From: Photobacterium sp. TLY01
GTDB lineage: Bacteria > Pseudomonadota > Gammaproteobacteria > Enterobacterales > Vibrionaceae
DNA length: 64,000 nt
Assembly (NCBI RefSeq): GCF_021432065.1
Contig: NZ_CP090365.1
Location: 868,001-932,000 of the forward strand
Reading direction: 5' to 3'
Made by a program: the position numbers and the translations under genes. The notes below the pieces were generated by a model. It did no database searches, was not told where the DNA came from, and was given only the letters and a program-made list of their open reading frames with translations. Positions 60,835 through 64,000 of the stretch are shown here, piece by piece. Each line of letters starts with the position of its first letter. Positions within the stretch are counted from its first letter, which is position 1.

Positions 60835-61437
60835 ATGGCTAGGACCAAAAATTTTGATAGAGAAGAAAAGCTGATCCAGGCGATGGAGCTTTTCTGGCAG
60901 AAAGGGTATGCCGATACTTCCGTCTCAGATCTGGTTGAGTGTCTGGGAATTAACCGGTTCAGTCTGTATAACACTTATACAGATAAAGCCACGTTATTCA
61001 GCGAAGCTTTAGAATATTACCTGAAGAAAGTGTCGTTTCCTCCGTTGCATAATTTGCTCCATGACAAAGCAGGTTATGAGGACATTGTGGCTTATCTGAA
61101 GCGCTTTGCGTCACTGCAGCGCGAGCAGACATGTGGTTGCTTTATGCAAAACGCCTTATTGGAACGTGCACACTGTGATGAGGCTGTACTGGCGACAGGC
61201 GGCGTTTTGTTCAACGCACTTGCTGAACGGTTTCAGACCGCCATTCAAAATGCTCAGGAGCAGGGTGAATGGAACATGAGCACAGATGCGGAGCATTTCA
61301 GTCACTTTCTGGTTATGCAAATGCAGGGTATCCGGGTACTGGGTAAAGCCCGCCAGTATGAACTGGTTGATAACGGTGTTGGGGTACTGCTGAGTCTCTT
61401 GGCAATGCAGAATCAGGCGGGCGCTAAATATCACTAG
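60835..61437 (+). CDS. TetR-family repressor
   Basis: A 200-residue regulator. The N-terminal helix-turn-helix is EEKLIQAMELFWQKGYADTS, VSDLVECLGINRFSLYNTYT, DKATLFSEALEYYL. The C-terminal ligand domain has the segment QREQTCGCFMQNALLERAHC seen in the AcrR/NemR-like group that controls detoxification genes; several cysteines (C138, C140, C152 region) could sense electrophiles. It is divergent from the GST gene. Its stop codon overlaps that of convergent ktrB in the bases ctag (61434-61437), leaving no room for a terminator. Confidence 0.92.
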   Translation: MARTKNFDREEKLIQAMELFWQKGYADTSVSDLVECLGINRFSLYNTYTDKATLFSEALEYYLKKVSFPPLHNLLHDKAGYEDIVAYLKRFASLQREQTCGCFMQNALLERAHCDEAVLATGGVLFNALAERFQTAIQNAQEQGEWNMSTDAEHFSHFLVMQMQGIRVLGKARQYELVDNGVGVLLSLLAMQNQAGAKYH

Positions 61438-62801
61438 CCTGCATAGACGTTATCTTCCGGGTATTTCAGTTGGGTTGTTGTCGGTCTTGCAAGCAGATAT
61501 GCCAGCGTAAGCGGACCGATACGGCCTGTAATCATCACAACCACCATGATGACTTTTCCTGGCTCAGACAGGGATGCGCTCAGTCCTGCACTGAGTCCTG
61601 CGGTGGAAAAAGCTGACAGGGTTTCAAACATCACCCGATCAAACGAAGCTTTTTCAGTCAGCATTAACAAAAACATGGCAAGCATCAGAATTAAGCCACT
61701 GACAACAATAATCGCCAGGCATTTGAGCACTGTACTCCAGGCAATTGTTCGTTTAAACAGCACAACATTGTTCTGCTGACGTAAAAAGGTGATTGTCGCC
61801 AGTACAGCCACGACGAAAGTAGAGACTTTGATCCCCCCGCCGGTTGATGTCGAACCAGCACCTATCAACATCAACGCCATCATGACCAAAAGAGCAGGTT
61901 GTGAAAACTGTGAGATGTCCACTGAGTTAAACCCGGCCGTTCTGGCCGTTGCTGACTGAAAGAATGCATTTATCCACTGCAAGCCGGTTGGTAACTGGCC
62001 AAGTGTGGCGGCATTGTTTCTTTCGAGCAGCCAGAACAGTAAGGTACCGGACAGAAGCAGCGTTGGCGTGGCAACCAGCATCAATTTAGAATGTAAACGC
62101 AGTCTGTGGTGCCGTGTTTTTGACCATTTAAATAAGTCGGCCACCACAGTGAAACCCAGACCGCCGCAGATAAACAACAGCGAGATAGTCATCAGAAGCA
62201 GGGGATCGTCCTGATACCTTGTCAAGCTGTCAGAAAACAGTGAAAACCCCGCATTATTAAAAGCAGAAATGGCATGAAATACGGCAGTAAACAGCCCCTC
62301 GGTCACACCAAATTCAGGCACCCAACGGATAGCCAGGATCATAGTTCCGATTGTTTCTACAATGAACGTAAACAGTATGATGAGAATGACCAGACGACGA
62401 ATGTTAATTGAGTTCTCTTGCCCTAAAGCGCCTTTCGTGACAGCTTGCTGTTTCAGGCTGAGTCGAGCCCCGAACATGTAAAGCAACACTGCCGACAAGG
62501 TCATCTGTCCCAGTCCGCCAATCTGCATCAGAATCATCAGCAGTACTTTTCCGCTATGTGTGAAATGGGTACCGGTATCGACAACGCCTAACCCGGTGAC
62601 ACTGATTGCTGAAGTTGCGGTAAATAACGCATCAATAAAACTTAACCCTGTCAGAGAAAACAGGGGTAATGTCAGCAATACCGAGGCGGGCAACAGGATG
62701 GAAAGAAAGCTGACAATGATGATTTTAGGCTCAGACCATTGCGATTGTTTATGCGGTGTTTTGAGATGAAAGATACCGCCTTTACCGATAAAACCTTTCA
62801 T
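61434..62801 (-). CDS. ktrB: Potassium uptake membrane subunit KtrB
   Basis: A 455-residue K+ channel-like transporter of the Trk/Ktr/HKT superfamily. Four selectivity-filter repeats can be seen: ATSAISVTGLGVVDTGTHF, HAISAFNNAGFSLFSDSL, TARTAGFNSVDISQFSQPAL and TLSAFSTAGLSAGLSASL, each with the conserved filter glycine. The gating loop GAGSTSTGGGIKVSTF follows the third. Vibrio KtrB is sodium-driven. It overlaps ktrA by 4 bases (ATGA) and forms the ktrAB operon. Confidence 0.95.
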   Translation of the reverse strand: MKGFIGKGGIFHLKTPHKQSQWSEPKIIIVSFLSILLPASVLLTLPLFSLTGLSFIDALFTATSAISVTGLGVVDTGTHFTHSGKVLLMILMQIGGLGQMTLSAVLLYMFGARLSLKQQAVTKGALGQENSINIRRLVILIILFTFIVETIGTMILAIRWVPEFGVTEGLFTAVFHAISAFNNAGFSLFSDSLTRYQDDPLLLMTISLLFICGGLGFTVVADLFKWSKTRHHRLRLHSKLMLVATPTLLLSGTLLFWLLERNNAATLGQLPTGLQWINAFFQSATARTAGFNSVDISQFSQPALLVMMALMLIGAGSTSTGGGIKVSTFVVAVLATITFLRQQNNVVLFKRTIAWSTVLKCLAIIVVSGLILMLAMFLLMLTEKASFDRVMFETLSAFSTAGLSAGLSASLSEPGKVIMVVVMITGRIGPLTLAYLLARPTTTQLKYPEDNVYAG

Positions 62802-63460
62802 ATGCGTTTTAACAATACGCTGAGTTCTGATTCCGGCCCAGCGATGATCAGAATATCGCCGATTTCCATGCGGGTGTCTTTATCAGGATGTGGTCTGAGT
62901 TCAGGTCCTCGTTTTAAGGCTAAAAGGTGAGTGTGCTGGCCCTGACAGCAAGGATGAGCAGAAAGTGGGTTGCCCATCATCGTTGTCAACACCACAACTT
63001 CGGCAATCGCCAGGCCACTACCCAGTTCGAGATAATGAAAAATACGTGTATCCAGCATGATACGGGCAATGCGCTGCCCCATCTCTGTTTCCGGCATCAC
63101 AACACGATCGGCACCAATTTTGTGCAGAATTTTAGCGTGGTATCTGTCTTTGGCCTTCACCCAAACCTGTTTTACTCCTGATTCTTTTAAAATCAGTGTG
63201 GTCAGAATACTGGCGTTGACGTTATCGCCGATAGCCACCATCGCGATATCGTAATCATCCAGTTTGAGTTCTGAAACCGTATCTTCCACGGAGCAATCGG
63301 CGACTATGGCTTGCGTGACATGATCTGCGGCTTTACGTACCAGATCTTCATTTATGTCGATAGCCAGAACTTCGGCGCCATGCTGATTCAGTTCATGACA
63401 AAGTGCCATTCCAAACCGTCCCAAGCCAATGACGGCGACTTGCTTACTTTCAGCTGCCAT
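62798..63460 (-). CDS. ktrA: KtrA regulatory subunit (RCK domain)
   Basis: A 220-residue cytoplasmic gating protein that forms an octameric ring under KtrB. The RCK N domain has KQVAVIGLGRFGMALCHELN (GxGxxG, nucleotide binding), ending in VLAIDINEDLV with the acidic residue that binds ribose, and DYDIAMVAIGDNVNASILTT. The TrkA_C domain covers about 140-220 (DILIIAGPESELSVLLKRI). Start ATG at 63460. It leads the operon ktrAB. Confidence 0.95.
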   Translation of the reverse strand: MAAESKQVAVIGLGRFGMALCHELNQHGAEVLAIDINEDLVRKAADHVTQAIVADCSVEDTVSELKLDDYDIAMVAIGDNVNASILTTLILKESGVKQVWVKAKDRYHAKILHKIGADRVVMPETEMGQRIARIMLDTRIFHYLELGSGLAIAEVVVLTTMMGNPLSAHPCCQGQHTHLLALKRGPELRPHPDKDTRMEIGDILIIAGPESELSVLLKRI

Positions 63461-63637
63461 GCTGTTGTCCTGTAAATAATGTGTTCACTGACACAAAGCA
63501 TGCATAAAAGATAGGCCAGAAATGTCTATCTGGCCGTCTTATAAGCTGAATTTAAAAGAAAAATTGTCCAGAAACTGAATATTCTTCACATGAACCGATG
63601 AAAGAGGGAATGAACCTCGTCCCCTCCGAAGAACGCA

Positions 63638-64000
63638 TTAAGCGGCGTCCAGACCTTGCTGCCAGAACGCAATTTCCATGCGGGTGGCCGTTCGGAAAAT
63701 GTTGATGAGCTGCTGGCCCCGTGGACTTACCAGTGACACAGGCTCTAGCAATTCGTCCAGATGTTGGATACTGGTTTGCACATCGTGCTGGAAGCTGTCG
63801 CCGCCATAGAGCTGAATCCAGCTGGCGTAAGGGTTGCCTTGAATACGGGTGTCAGGCGCTTTTATCAGCCTTTCGCCAATCATGGCATAGCCGATCGCGC
63901 ATGGCGCCAGCGCAGTAAATAAGTCTGTCAGATCGCCCGCCATGCCCGTGTCTAAAACATAACGGGTATAGGCGACGGTTCCGACATCTTCTGCCTCTGC
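63638..64000 (-). CDS. tenA: TenA-family thiaminase II, 5' part cut by window edge
   Basis: Aminopyrimidine aminohydrolase of thiamine salvage. The 120 visible residues are the C-terminal half of a protein of about 220; the frame is open across the edge (VGTVAYTRYVLDTGMAGDLT...). Family motifs are FTALAPCAIGYAMIGERL, NPYASWIQLYGGDSFQ and the C-terminal TATRMEIAFWQQGL with the catalytic glutamate. It often lies in a TPP-riboswitch operon; that part would be beyond the edge. Confidence 0.92.
   Translation of the reverse strand, partial: AEAEDVGTVAYTRYVLDTGMAGDLTDLFTALAPCAIGYAMIGERLIKAPDTRIQGNPYASWIQLYGGDSFQHDVQTSIQHLDELLEPVSLVSPRGQQLINIFRTATRMEIAFWQQGLDAA

Noticed and set aside
1..64000. CRISPR arrays, prophage, insertion sequences, tRNA or rRNA genes
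   Set aside because: No regularly spaced repeats, transposase or phage structural genes, cloverleaf-like sequences or rRNA segments were recognised anywhere in the window.

Overview
The window reads as a chromosomal segment of a marine gammaproteobacterium of the Vibrionaceae (Photobacterium, Grimontia, Enterovibrio or Vibrio type). The clues are a glyA-gcvH-gcvP block divergent from an XRE/cupin regulator and gcvT, a KtrAB potassium system, NhaD, CheV, a DUF368 (PopT) protein, a Cti fatty-acid isomerase and several small families that I know mainly from vibrios. Genes are densely packed. I see no rRNA, tRNA, insertion sequence, prophage or CRISPR array.

Layout. Positions 1-6,260: glycine cleavage and one-carbon genes, with gcvP cut by the left edge. 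A motif containing ctattggaaa recurs at the glyA, regulator and gcvT promoters. Positions 6,300-12,300: small proteins, an aromatic-type aminotransferase, a secreted sphingomyelinase-like enzyme, a class 3 lipase-like protein and a coiled-coil protein. Positions 12,300-19,970: sgrR with a candidate SgrS-type small RNA beside it, a penicillin-binding carboxypeptidase, a secreted nuclease, nhaD and ltaE. Positions 20,180-23,310: a three-gene glycosyltransferase / VTT membrane protein / ArnT-like operon, preceded by an AT-rich 670-base stretch. Positions 24,000-31,900: an iron/2-oxoglutarate oxygenase, msrPQ with a ChrR-like cupin, a desaturase with a FabR-like site, and an L,D-transpeptidase facing lpp.

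Positions 32,100-38,990: a SCO1 protein and partner, popT, and the regulatory and OmpA parts of a proteobacterial dedicated (class GN) sortase system. The sortase and its target are missing; a short decayed sortase-like stretch follows the OmpA gene. Positions 39,000-48,990: cheV, nagA with a long palindrome upstream, an isochorismatase-like hydrolase, a periplasmic-type DNA ligase, a coiled-coil/cupin pair, an FAD oxidoreductase and an OmpA porin. Positions 49,000-64,000: an M48 lipoprotein protease, menI, a kinase-fold gene, a lipoprotein that looks like a retropepsin-fold protease without its catalytic aspartate, cti, a response-regulator diguanylate cyclase, yceH, yaeQ, a GST/TetR pair, ktrBA and the 3' part of tenA at the right edge.

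Themes. Much of the region deals with envelope and stress: lipoprotein anchoring (ldt-lpp), undecaprenyl phosphate recycling (popT and perhaps the VTT protein), fatty-acid unsaturation and isomerisation (desaturase, cti), methionine sulfoxide repair (msrPQ) and ion homeostasis (nhaD, ktrAB). The observations I rate highest are the shared operator motif of the glycine locus, the candidate SgrS, the dismantled sortase system and the lipoprotein pseudo-protease.
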